DNA of 64,000 nt, taken from assembly GCA_021730635.1 (NCBI GenBank), contig JAJNNC010000010.1:246321-310320 (forward strand). The letters are read 5' to 3'. Positions 15,748 through 24,028 of this stretch are shown here, piece by piece (positions within the stretch are counted from its first letter, which is position 1; every line of letters starts with the position of its first letter). Below the pieces are notes generated by a model, which worked only from the letters and a program-made list of their open reading frames with translations, ran no database searches and had not been told where the DNA came from. The position numbers and the translations under genes were made by a program. The stretch is from Catalimonadaceae bacterium JC749. Its GTDB lineage: Bacteria; Bacteroidota; Bacteroidia; Cytophagales; Cyclobacteriaceae.

Positions 15748-17430
15748 ATGAAACACTTATGCTGGGCGGCTGCCCTACTTATTCTGGCCGCCTGTAATTC
15801 GGAAAAACCTGTTCAGGAAGCAGCGGCAGATACCCTACAGACCAACGCCAGGATCAAAGATTATCTATCGCAGTACGAGCCCTATCCCATGGACTTTAGC
15901 GCAGAAGGATACAGTGAGAACGAAAAAGCCATTCTCCAGAAGCTGGTAGAGGCAGCGCAATACCTGGATACCATCTATTGGCTACAGACCTCTAAATACG
16001 GCATGCAACTGCGCGACAGTCTGGAAAAGATACAGGACGATCCGCAGGCGGCAGACCTACTGACCCTGCTTAAAAGAAATGCAGGCCCCTTTGAAATGCT
16101 GAATGAATATGAGGCGTTTATGGGTAACCAGACCTACTACTCAGGCGATGAGCTCTATCCCAGAGGCATGACAGCCGAGGCATTTGATGCCTATGTACAA
16201 AAGCTACCTAAAGAAGAACAGGAAGAATTCATGTATCCCTATACGGTCATCAAAGAAGATGGAAACGGGGGATACAAAGCTGTTCGCTACCATGAAGAGT
16301 ATAAGGAGTATATTACCCCTGTTGTCAGGCTGCTGAATGAAGCGGCTGACCTCTCAGATAATCAGTCTTTTGCCGAGTTCTTGCGCCTGAAGGCAGAAGC
16401 CCTGACCACCGACAATTACTATGAGGCCGATGTAAACTGGATTGATATGACCGACAGTAAGTTTGATATGGTCTTCGGTCCTTTTGAGACCTATTCTGAT
16501 GGCATCAAAGGCGTGAAAGCCAAATATGAGGCCTACATTGAAATTATAGACCAACAGGCGTCCGAAGAGCTGAAAAAATACACGGCCTATCTGCAAAAGA
16601 TGGAACAGAACCTGCCGGTTCCGGAAGTCTATAAATCCAAAACTGATGGGCTGACAGCTACTTTTGTGGTGGTCAACGACATTATACGGACGGGGGAAGG
16701 GGCTGTAGGTTATCAGGCCGTAGCCACCAACTTACCCAACGATCCGGCGGTGCATGAAGCGAAGGGAACGAAGAAAACCTTCTGGAAGAATATGTTCATC
16801 GCCCGTTTCAACGGCATCATTAAACCTGTCAGCGAAAGGCTTATTGCCGAAGATCAGTTGCAGTACTTGTCGGATGAAGGCTTTTTTCAGTTTGTGCTCA
16901 TGCATGAGATCTGTCATGCCATTGGTCCCCGCACGGTAAAGACAGGACCAAACAAAGGCAGGGCGGTGAATGCGGCCATTGGTCCTAACTACAGTCCGCT
17001 GGAAGAAGCCAAAGCAGATATTACCGGCTTGTATTCCCTGGCTTATCTGATGGAGGAAGGGGTGGTAGACAAACAGCGGGAGAAAGAGTTTTATGTGTCT
17101 TTCCTGGGCAGTCTGTTTCGTTCTATCCGTTTTGGCTTAGAGGAAGCCCACGGCAAAGCAGCAGCTATCTCTTTAAACTATCTGCTGGAAAACGGCGGCA
17201 TTCTCTATGATGAAGAAACCGGAAAATGGTCGGTAGATTTTGAGAACTTCAATGAGGGTGTTAAAAATCTGGCGGCAGAAATGCTGATCCTGGAAGGAGA
17301 TGGAGACAATGCCAAGGTAGAAGCCTTTTTTGACCGCTGGACACAGGAAACACCCGCGCTGGAAGATGCCTTTCACCGGACGGAAGATTTACCCATTGAC
17401 GTGTTGCCTGTGCGCTCTATTGAGTGGTAA
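15748..17430 (+). CDS. M49-like zinc metallopeptidase lipoprotein (dipeptidyl-peptidase III type)
   Basis: 560 residues from MKHLCW; in-frame ATGs at 15739, 15721 and earlier are possible, but this start gives a clean lipoprotein signal ending LILAAC. The catalytic part has MHEICHAIGP (about 384-393) and EEAKADITGLYSL (about 417-430), matching the zinc-binding His pair and the EExxAD ligand and base motif of Bacteroidota proteins annotated as dipeptidyl-peptidase 3-like. The classic M49 hexapeptide HEXXGH is replaced by HEXXH. Probably a periplasmic peptidase. Confidence 0.75.
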   Translation: MKHLCWAAALLILAACNSEKPVQEAAADTLQTNARIKDYLSQYEPYPMDFSAEGYSENEKAILQKLVEAAQYLDTIYWLQTSKYGMQLRDSLEKIQDDPQAADLLTLLKRNAGPFEMLNEYEAFMGNQTYYSGDELYPRGMTAEAFDAYVQKLPKEEQEEFMYPYTVIKEDGNGGYKAVRYHEEYKEYITPVVRLLNEAADLSDNQSFAEFLRLKAEALTTDNYYEADVNWIDMTDSKFDMVFGPFETYSDGIKGVKAKYEAYIEIIDQQASEELKKYTAYLQKMEQNLPVPEVYKSKTDGLTATFVVVNDIIRTGEGAVGYQAVATNLPNDPAVHEAKGTKKTFWKNMFIARFNGIIKPVSERLIAEDQLQYLSDEGFFQFVLMHEICHAIGPRTVKTGPNKGRAVNAAIGPNYSPLEEAKADITGLYSLAYLMEEGVVDKQREKEFYVSFLGSLFRSIRFGLEEAHGKAAAISLNYLLENGGILYDEETGKWSVDFENFNEGVKNLAAEMLILEGDGDNAKVEAFFDRWTQETPALEDAFHRTEDLPIDVLPVRSIEW

Positions 17431-17568
17431 AATATCACTGCCTGATCTCTTTTGGTGTCTATAAAAACATGCTGAAGGGATTGGGCGGATAGCTGCTTGT
17501 TGGTAGTAAGTCTAAAATGAAAATAGAAAAATGCTTTTTGAATTATACTTTTGATGATACATTTATCT

Positions 17569-18096
17569 ATGGCAAAATCAGTAACACCACTACTCGACTT
17601 TGAAATAGATAGATTAACTAACTCCATCCTAAATCGCATCAGTGGCGATAGTTTCGAAACAGAAGTGTCGTTACTGAAAAAACAAGATTTAAAGGAGGTC
17701 ACAAAGACCAAAGGATGGAACTTTAATTGGAAATCCGAATTAGCTCAAAATGATAGAGAAGTGTATAAGCTTTCGATTGTTTCTAATCCCCATATTGTTC
17801 AGGGATTGGCCAGCTTGACTGTTAAACCCGATCATGTTTATTTAAATCTACTGGAGAGTGCACCTTTCAACATTGGAAAAGATAAACTATACGAAGGTGT
17901 AGCAGGAAATTTAGTGGCATTTGCCTGTAAACTTTCATTTCAGAGAGGTGGAGAAGGATTCGTTTCCTTCCAAGCAAAAACAAAACTGATTAACCATTAC
18001 GTTACAACATTAGGAGCTATTCACTTTGGAGGTCATTTGATGGTAATTGATTCGATGGCAGCTCAAAAATTGATAGATAAATACTTTAAATCATAG
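17569..18096 (+). CDS. GNAT-like N-acetyltransferase of a possible toxin-antitoxin pair
   Basis: 175 residues from MAKSVTPLLD (ATG 17551 would add six). The C-terminal half resembles a GNAT domain: GLASLTVKPDHVYLNLLE strands, YEGVAGNLVAFACKLSF in place of the acetyl-CoA loop and helix, then GFVSFQAKTKLINHY and a final DSMAAQKLIDKYF helix. The glycine-rich Q/R-x-x-G-x-G/A motif is only partly kept. Followed 4 bp on by a 54-residue charged gene, an arrangement like GNAT toxin modules. Moderately sure of fold, unsure of role. Confidence 0.55.
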   Translation: MAKSVTPLLDFEIDRLTNSILNRISGDSFETEVSLLKKQDLKEVTKTKGWNFNWKSELAQNDREVYKLSIVSNPHIVQGLASLTVKPDHVYLNLLESAPFNIGKDKLYEGVAGNLVAFACKLSFQRGGEGFVSFQAKTKLINHYVTTLGAIHFGGHLMVIDSMAAQKLIDKYFKS

Positions 18097-18100
18097 CATT

Positions 18101-18265
18101 ATGGGGCTCATAAAAGAACCAAAAGGGGTTGATTTTATTATAAAAAGCGAACCACTTACGAAAGAACAGGAAGCTAAATTGAGTGAATTTATTGCTAAAA
18201 GAAAGCAGGAGATAGCTGAAATGAAGAAAAAGAACCGGGCTGCGAAGGCATCCAACAAAAGCTAG
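18101..18265 (+). CDS. Small charged protein, partner of the GNAT-like gene
   Basis: 54 residues starting MGLIKEPKGVDFIIKS, followed by a helix rich in Lys and Glu (KEQEAKLSEFIAKRK) and a basic tail. It begins 4 bp after the stop of the GNAT-like gene and is clearly in the same operon. Size and composition resemble the 54-residue partner of the PIN toxin at 10280-10444, but no sequence homology is evident. Possible antitoxin or adaptor. Confidence 0.6.
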   Translation: MGLIKEPKGVDFIIKSEPLTKEQEAKLSEFIAKRKQEIAEMKKKNRAAKASNKS

Positions 18266-18478
18266 CGGATTGCCGCCCAAAAGCAGGCGGGTAGATAATG
18301 CAAAAATAAAGCATAAAAGCAAACAACAGACTCATTCAGCAGAAAGCAAAGTAGTTATAAGAACCCGCTAGCTTTTAGCAGGATAGTTAAGCAACAAGTC
18401 ATTGCCGGACCTCTATGCGTTTCAATAGCAAAGGGCCAATGAGTGAAAAAACAGTATTGACTATAGAGGGCAGTAGGA

Positions 18479-19258
18479 TCAGGAGAGCTGAAGTCCTATC
18501 TCAAAAGTGCCTGCATAGCCATCTTCTTCCTGGGTCAATGCCAGCAATAGTTCCTCGCCTCCTCTACGAAAGATAGAATCACGGTCGTTTTTTAAAGTAC
18601 TTCGTCCCTGTGCAGCGTAAGGCGGTTGGTTATGGATCTGTTCGTTCAGCGTATCGTCGAAGTAAATTTGTGAGGTGAACTCATAGGCTTCTTCAGAAGC
18701 GTCGGTACGGATCTTAAAGTGAATATGCGTGGCTCTGCCCTGATACCATCCCGGAAAGATCGTCAGGAATTGTGCCATCCCATTGGCATCGGTAAGCTGA
18801 TATCCCCGTAAAAAGCTTTTACCTCGTGTATCAAACGATCGGTCCTGTACACCGGAATAGACACCGCGGGCATCACAATGCCAGATATCGACAATTGCAT
18901 TGGGGAGTGGCGTGCAGGTGTCACCCTGAAGTTGAGACACCTGAAAGTTGAGATGCAGGGGAACGCCTTCTTTCACAGAGCCGTCGGAAGGGTCTGCGCG
19001 AATGTCAAAACGTTTGAGTTGCTCGTCTACAAAGTAAGGGCCTTCCGTTTGCTGCGGCTTTACTACACAGGGAGGCGGCACTAAAGGTTGTCCGGTCGTT
19101 TCGGATAGTGACAGGCCGACCTTTTCAAAGACTGCTTTTCCTCCTATCCCTACCAGGGACACAGCAGCGGTAGCCCCACCGATGAGGCTGAGGGCTGTTC
19201 GCCGGCTGAGGCCAGGGGAAGAAGCATTTTCGTTGGGATTTGGGTTTGTTGAATTCAT
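18479..19258 (-). CDS. Tat-exported intradiol ring-cleavage dioxygenase-like protein
   Basis: 259 residues. Residues 19-45 (SRRTALSLIGGATAAVSLVG) are a twin-arginine signal. The mature part has the intradiol dioxygenase iron ligands: Tyr in TEGPYFVDE, Tyr in GWYQGRATHIHF and both His of that motif; DIWHCDARGVYSG is the conserved strand before. Family enzymes open catechol-type rings between the hydroxyls, but exported Bacteroidota members have unproven substrates. The ATG overlaps the stop of the upstream hydrolase gene by 4 bp, so the two are translationally coupled. Confidence 0.85.
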   Translation of the reverse strand: MNSTNPNPNENASSPGLSRRTALSLIGGATAAVSLVGIGGKAVFEKVGLSLSETTGQPLVPPPCVVKPQQTEGPYFVDEQLKRFDIRADPSDGSVKEGVPLHLNFQVSQLQGDTCTPLPNAIVDIWHCDARGVYSGVQDRSFDTRGKSFLRGYQLTDANGMAQFLTIFPGWYQGRATHIHFKIRTDASEEAYEFTSQIYFDDTLNEQIHNQPPYAAQGRSTLKNDRDSIFRRGGEELLLALTQEEDGYAGTFEIGLQLS

Positions 19259-20073
19259 CTTGAGTGAAGGTATGGTTGTGCGTTCTTCATTATTTTGTCG
19301 ATGGTTTGTTGCAAAAGAGTATTGAGTTCGTTGGGAACTTCAATCATAGGAAAATGGCTGCTGGCATGAATAGGTGTAATTTCATAACCAGATTTCGCAT
19401 ACACTTTGAGTGGTTCCTCATGGGTAGGTAAATAATCGCAAAGGATCAGGTACATTTTGAAAGGCATCTGTTGTAGCAGTGTCCTTTCTCTTTCCCAATA
19501 GTTGAATACAGAGGTCAGAGCACCCACTCCCATGTTGGGATCAGCGTTTCTGTAGTCTTTCACCACGCGGCGGGTGATCTCACTGTCGGTAGCTTCGGTG
19601 AGCAACACCAGGCGGGCATAGGACTCCGACGTGTTGGCAAAATCTTTCCGGAAGTTATCCAATAAGGTGTGTACCTGTGCCTGTATCTCTTCAGGAAAGG
19701 GAGTTGCTGCGTTTTTGAACATGTCAATGCCTATAAACCCCCGGATAGGTTGCGGATAAGCGACCGCTGCTTCCAGAATAGCAGCTGCCCCCAGAGAATG
19801 GCCAATCAGGATGACATCCTTTAAGTTTAACTGCCGGATGACTTCCACCACATCTTTGCCAAATTCTTCTACCGTCCAGGCATCGCGGTTTTTTCCTGAC
19901 TTTCCATGGCCGGGTAAGTCAATAGTGACGATATGGTATTGCTCACTGAAGTAGCGTACCTGAGAATCCCAGTAGCTTTTGTCAATAAAGGCACCATGAA
20001 TAAACAGCAGTGTAGGTTTTCCTTGTCCGCTTTCTGCATAATCAATGGTAAGATGATCGCGTTGAATACTCAT
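19255..20073 (-). CDS. Alpha/beta hydrolase
   Basis: 272 residues from MSIQRDHLTIDYAESG; ATG 20112 would add 13. Standard features: FIHGAFIDKSYWD oxyanion segment, IDLPGHGKSG, nucleophile elbow GHSLGAA and late catalytic His in HASSHFPMIE. No signal peptide, so cytoplasmic. Coupled to the dioxygenase gene downstream, hinting at a two-step aromatic or lactone pathway, but the partner is exported and this one is not, so the link may be regulatory only. Confidence 0.82.
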   Translation of the reverse strand: MSIQRDHLTIDYAESGQGKPTLLFIHGAFIDKSYWDSQVRYFSEQYHIVTIDLPGHGKSGKNRDAWTVEEFGKDVVEVIRQLNLKDVILIGHSLGAAAILEAAVAYPQPIRGFIGIDMFKNAATPFPEEIQAQVHTLLDNFRKDFANTSESYARLVLLTEATDSEITRRVVKDYRNADPNMGVGALTSVFNYWERERTLLQQMPFKMYLILCDYLPTHEEPLKVYAKSGYEITPIHASSHFPMIEVPNELNTLLQQTIDKIMKNAQPYLHSR

Positions 20074-20234
20074 AGAGGTGTCGGCTAATAGCATGCCTAT
20101 TGTATCATGCAAGTTAGCAAATTCAGCGCGTTATGGCACCTCTTTGGCAAATTATACGACGGCAGGAAACATACAATTTTATCTTCTCTGTCTATGGATG
20201 CCTATCGGCCTTTTCTACTGTATTATCTGATGGG

Positions 20235-22688
20235 TCAGTTGTCTCCGCCGGCTCTTTGCTGTACATCTTCGGAAGCGGTACCCCGGCGGCGGGCCTGCTG
20301 GATTTTCTCATTGCCAAACCGGTAAGACAAGTTGATCCGGAAGACACGAGTCTCCCACTTATTGTTGATATAAGCATCAATATCGCCCTGTTGAATGATT
20401 ATCTTATTTTTTCTGATGTTGAATACATCATCCAGACTAGCCTGTATTTTAAACTTCCCTAAGTTTTTGGTCACTCCCATATCTACCTGGTATTGCGGTC
20501 TGATGTCAAACAGGCCCCACAGCATGGGCGAACGATAAAAGCCAGTTAATTCAACCTTCACTTCTTTGGGCAAAGAGAAGGTGTTTTGTGCCTGAGTAGT
20601 GTAGCTGAAGCGGCTTTTGCTGATCTGTTCTCCTTCAGAGAAGGGCGACTGGATATCGTTATAAAAACCCGTCAGGTTCAGGTTGAGGGTCCACCACTGA
20701 GTGACCGGTAAGGGCGCCGATATATTCGCACTGTAGTTTTTAATCTGGTTCAGGTTGACGGTGGTCTGATAGGTAGTCTGGCTGGCTTCATCCTGTTCCA
20801 GCACCTGGGTAATGGCATCAGTCGTACGGTTGTAATTCAGGGTGAGGAACACCATATTTTTATAACCGTAGGTCAGTCCATAGGCATTGGTATATTGTGG
20901 ATTCAGGAAAGGGTTACCCCGCTCGAAGGTAAAGCGGTCCAGGAAATACTCAAATGGATTAAGGTTACCATAGTTAGGCCGGTCGATACGGCGGCTGTAC
21001 GATATAGAAAGACTATGCTGGTCTTGTTTCTTGTAAGAGAGGCTGGCACTGGGAAAAAGGTTAAAGTAATTCCTCCGGACAGTACTATCCAGCGTGACAG
21101 AGTAGCCTTTGGAATAGGTGTGTTCTCCCCGCAAACCGGCTTGTAGTTGCCAACGTTCTCCCCATTTCTTGTTAACATTCATATAACCGGCATTGATGTT
21201 TTCATCATACTGAAAGCGGTTGCTGCGGAGCGAATCTCTTATGAAATCATTCTCCAGAAAGGTTCTGAAGTCCAGATCATTATCTGTGGTGACGATACTG
21301 GTTTTCCAGCCTGATTCCAGTCCCCAGTCAGAGAAGATCGTACCTGTATAATCTGCTTTGAAAGCTAAAATATCAATGTCGGTTTGGGTGCGGGTGCGCA
21401 CCAGCAAAGGAGGCTCTGTAGTCGTCCCTTCGTTGCGGAAATAATAGTTATCATTGGCCTGCCGGCTGCCATTATCACGTAGTGCGTAGTCGGCATCCAG
21501 GATGATTTCTCCGGCTTCCCCCAAATTCTGTTTAAAGTTTATATTATAGGTCATGTTTTCCCAGCTATGCCGGCTACGGTTATCGGCTGTGAGTCCGTCA
21601 TATGGATTATCGTAGACACCGCCCAGCACCGTCAGGTTCTCCCGGTCTCCATTCCAGTTACCGGCCTGGCCGGATACTAACACGCCCAGGGTAGTCTTGT
21701 CAGTGATATACCAATCGGCACCGGTGCGAAAGTTATGGTTACGCACCCAATGGACCATAGAAGAACTTTGGTCAAAGGTAGTATTAGTGGCAGGATCGTT
21801 ATCCCCCAGATAGGGGATGTTCCGGAAAATATTGTTGTTAGAAAAGCGCTGGGCGTAGTAATAGCTATAATTACCAAACACGTTAAATTGATCCTGCCGG
21901 TAGTTGAGGTCCAGGCTGGGAGAGGCTTTGAGATATTCGCCGTAACCCAGGTTAAAACCTACGTTACCATTCAGCCCGGTCGCTGCTTTTTTGGAGCGCA
22001 CAATGTTGATAATGCCGGCATTGCCCGCGGCATCATAGCGGGCCGGAGGGTTGTCCATGATCTCTATTTTCTCAATATTGTCGGCAGGCATACTTTCCAG
22101 CATGCGGAGCAGATCACTGCTCGACATATAAGTAGGCTTGCCATCCAGATAGATGAGCACATTGGATTTGCCTTTCACACTGATACCGCCATTCTGATCG
22201 ATGACAACACCCGGTGCTTTTTCCAGCACATCGTGGGCAGTGCCGTTTTGCAGAATCGGGCTGGCCTCCACATTCAACACCAGAGCATTGGGGGTAACTT
22301 CTATCATGGGTTTGGTAGAAGCGACCACCACTTCCCCCAGTTCGGTCGTGGCTTCTTGCAGTTGAATTACAGGAAAACGATGGCTTTCGCCATTCATAGA
22401 AAATACCTCTGTGAAATAGCTCTGATAGCCTACCATCTGTGCTGACAGGCGGTAGCTGCCTTCGGCTACGCGCTCCATCACATAAGCACCGGTTGTATCG
22501 GTAACGGTGCCTTTGATCAGGGTGGAGTCAGCCGCCGATAGCAGTAATACATTGACATAGGGGAGTGCTGCTCCTGCCGCATCCTGTATACGGCCACTGA
22601 TTTGCTGCTGCGCCAATGCCGCTGGAGACATCAACCCTATAAAAATATAAAAAGTAAAGGTTTGGGCCAGTCGTAAAAAGGTAGTCAT
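20235..22688 (-). CDS. TonB-dependent-receptor-like outer-membrane beta-barrel protein
   Basis: 817 residues. Signal peptide ending ALAQQQ; carboxypeptidase-regulatory-like domain about 29-110 (ISGRIQDAAGAALPYVNV); plug domain about 130-225 (TAHDVLEKAPGVVIDQNGG, then YLDGKPTYMSSSDLL and NPPARYDAAGNAGIINI); then a long aromatic barrel (YSRRIDRPNYGNLNPFEYF, FERGNPFLNPQYT) typical of the Bacteroidota OMP_b-brl_3 family. Such proteins form outer-membrane transporters for unknown ligands. Tandem operator-like dyads lie about 200 bp upstream. Confidence 0.9.
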   Translation of the reverse strand: MTTFLRLAQTFTFYIFIGLMSPAALAQQQISGRIQDAAGAALPYVNVLLLSAADSTLIKGTVTDTTGAYVMERVAEGSYRLSAQMVGYQSYFTEVFSMNGESHRFPVIQLQEATTELGEVVVASTKPMIEVTPNALVLNVEASPILQNGTAHDVLEKAPGVVIDQNGGISVKGKSNVLIYLDGKPTYMSSSDLLRMLESMPADNIEKIEIMDNPPARYDAAGNAGIINIVRSKKAATGLNGNVGFNLGYGEYLKASPSLDLNYRQDQFNVFGNYSYYYAQRFSNNNIFRNIPYLGDNDPATNTTFDQSSSMVHWVRNHNFRTGADWYITDKTTLGVLVSGQAGNWNGDRENLTVLGGVYDNPYDGLTADNRSRHSWENMTYNINFKQNLGEAGEIILDADYALRDNGSRQANDNYYFRNEGTTTEPPLLVRTRTQTDIDILAFKADYTGTIFSDWGLESGWKTSIVTTDNDLDFRTFLENDFIRDSLRSNRFQYDENINAGYMNVNKKWGERWQLQAGLRGEHTYSKGYSVTLDSTVRRNYFNLFPSASLSYKKQDQHSLSISYSRRIDRPNYGNLNPFEYFLDRFTFERGNPFLNPQYTNAYGLTYGYKNMVFLTLNYNRTTDAITQVLEQDEASQTTYQTTVNLNQIKNYSANISAPLPVTQWWTLNLNLTGFYNDIQSPFSEGEQISKSRFSYTTQAQNTFSLPKEVKVELTGFYRSPMLWGLFDIRPQYQVDMGVTKNLGKFKIQASLDDVFNIRKNKIIIQQGDIDAYINNKWETRVFRINLSYRFGNEKIQQARRRGTASEDVQQRAGGDN

Positions 22689-22996
22689 TGTTTTGTGTTT
22701 TGGTCAGATAGTTTGAGTCTGTTTTTCTGGTTAGAGGCATACACTTTCTGAAATGTTGCATCCAAAGCGTTTTTTAGCGTGTCAACCGTAGCGGTGACAG
22801 ACTATTATGCCAAAGTCAACAATGATACCAGGAGCCGGAAGCGGCACAAGAGGCCTTAGAGGGGCCTATAAAAAAAGAAGGCTGTTCAGAACTGAACAAA
22901 GTTTGTTCAGAACTGTACAGCTTTGAAAAGTAACAGAATGGAGAAGAAAAGCGATTTGAGCAGTCAACTATGTGCCGTTATACAAACAGCCATTAA
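22689..22996. other. 308-bp region between BNR-repeat gene and receptor gene
   Basis: Holds the receptor gene promoter region. The main structure is the overlapping dyad cluster at 22883-22919. No gene seen. Confidence 0.5.
22883..22919. promoter_or_regulatory. Tandem overlapping dyads, operator-like
   Basis: TGTTCAGAACTGAACA (22883-22898) is a 7-bp inverted repeat with a 2-bp centre; TGTTCAGAACTGTACA (22904-22919) is the same site with one mismatch, 21 bp away on the same DNA face. Between them CTGAACAAA-G-TTTGTTCAG (22892-22910) is a perfect 9-bp-arm dyad. This looks like cooperative binding of a dimeric regulator at the receptor promoter. Confidence 0.5.
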
Positions 22997-23899
22997 TTAA
23001 CATCCGGAACCTTCCATGGTGGGGGAGGTAAAAGCATATATCTTCTCGCCTTCCTGATACAGGCCGGTGATAGAGGAGAGCACGGGCCATCCCTCAACGG
23101 ATCTTTTCCAGGATCTTCCCTGATCATAAGACATCCAGATACCCTGCTCCGGAGAGCCTGCCAAGACGACTGTGCCAACAGAGATCAGGCTATGAATTAC
23201 TTCCAAACCTGCGGGTACTTCCGGTTCTACGGGTTGTGCTGGCCAGCCTATCAGTGGAAAACGAAGTAACTCTGACTGCATGGTGCTCACCAAAAAATGA
23301 AATTTGTCAACAATAATAGTATGCCCATCACTGTCGTGTATCTGAAGCCAGTTTTTTCCTTTGTTCCAGCTGGCATACAGGCCACGGTTGGTCCCGATGA
23401 GCCAGGTATTAGCATGTATGGCCACGCTGAATACCTGCAGGAAATCCGGCAGGTTTCCGTTCACCGCTCTCCAGCTGTTGCCGCCATCGGTCGACCAGAA
23501 TACTCCTTTTGCATCGGTGCCTGCCAAAAGCTGCTGGTCTTCTGCAGCCAGCGCTCGTACATGCAGATCGGTGATTCCCTCATTGACCGGCGTCCAGGTT
23601 TTCTTGTGGTCCACCGATACATAGATACCATTGTTTTTGGTGCCTACATACACCTTTTGGGCACTGGCCACAATACTGGTGATACTACCTGTTATCGGTA
23701 ACAGCACCTCCTGTATCGTCCAGCTCTGTCCGGCATTGTCAGAAACAAAAACCGGATGGGGTATGCCTTCCAAAGGCCGGGAGGAATCGTTTATATGAAA
23801 GGACGCTGGAGCCGAAAACCTTGTTTCAGCAGGTGAGGTTTCGAGGGCAAAATTGGAAACCATCAGCGAAAGTGTGATAGTGAAAGCAAGTGTTTGCAT
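22997..23899 (-). CDS. Secreted BNR/YCF48-like beta-propeller protein
   Basis: 300 residues. Hydrophobic N-terminus (LAFTITLSLMVSNFAL) is a signal peptide. Repeats of the BNR type are visible: SDNAGQSWTIQEV, SVDHKKTWTPVNEG, STDGGNSWRAVNGN, SWNKGKNWLQIHD, SYDQGRSWKRSVEG, i.e. at least five propeller blades with Asx-box turns. Such proteins bind ligands or act as scaffolds; there is no sialidase active-site triad I can assign. Same strand as the receptor, back to back with the two-component system. Confidence 0.8.
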   Translation of the reverse strand: MQTLAFTITLSLMVSNFALETSPAETRFSAPASFHINDSSRPLEGIPHPVFVSDNAGQSWTIQEVLLPITGSITSIVASAQKVYVGTKNNGIYVSVDHKKTWTPVNEGITDLHVRALAAEDQQLLAGTDAKGVFWSTDGGNSWRAVNGNLPDFLQVFSVAIHANTWLIGTNRGLYASWNKGKNWLQIHDSDGHTIIVDKFHFLVSTMQSELLRFPLIGWPAQPVEPEVPAGLEVIHSLISVGTVVLAGSPEQGIWMSYDQGRSWKRSVEGWPVLSSITGLYQEGEKIYAFTSPTMEGSGC

Positions 23900-23951
23900 A
23901 TGTTTATCAGGAAGATTCAGACAAACATAGTCGCTTTATGCGGAGAGTGTG

Positions 23952-23990
23952 GTTAACGATTTGTAAAAGAATGTTAACGAAATGTAAAAG
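23952..23990. promoter_or_regulatory. Direct repeats between the BNR gene and the two-component system
   Basis: GTTAACGATTTGTAAAAG (23952-23969) and GTTAACGAAATGTAAAAG (23973-23990) differ at two of 18 bases and are spaced exactly 21 bp. They lie 39-77 bp upstream of the kinase start and 53 bp from the divergent BNR gene start. Direct repeats of this type are typical of OmpR-family response regulators, so autoregulation is likely. Confidence 0.55.
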
Positions 23991-24028
23991 TCGTGCATGT
24001 GATCATTTTTAGCTTTATTTTTATTGAT

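Noticed and set aside
21735..22445. Plus-strand frame inside the TonB receptor, 236 codons
   Set aside because: Antisense to the plug and Ig-like domains; no protein-like features.
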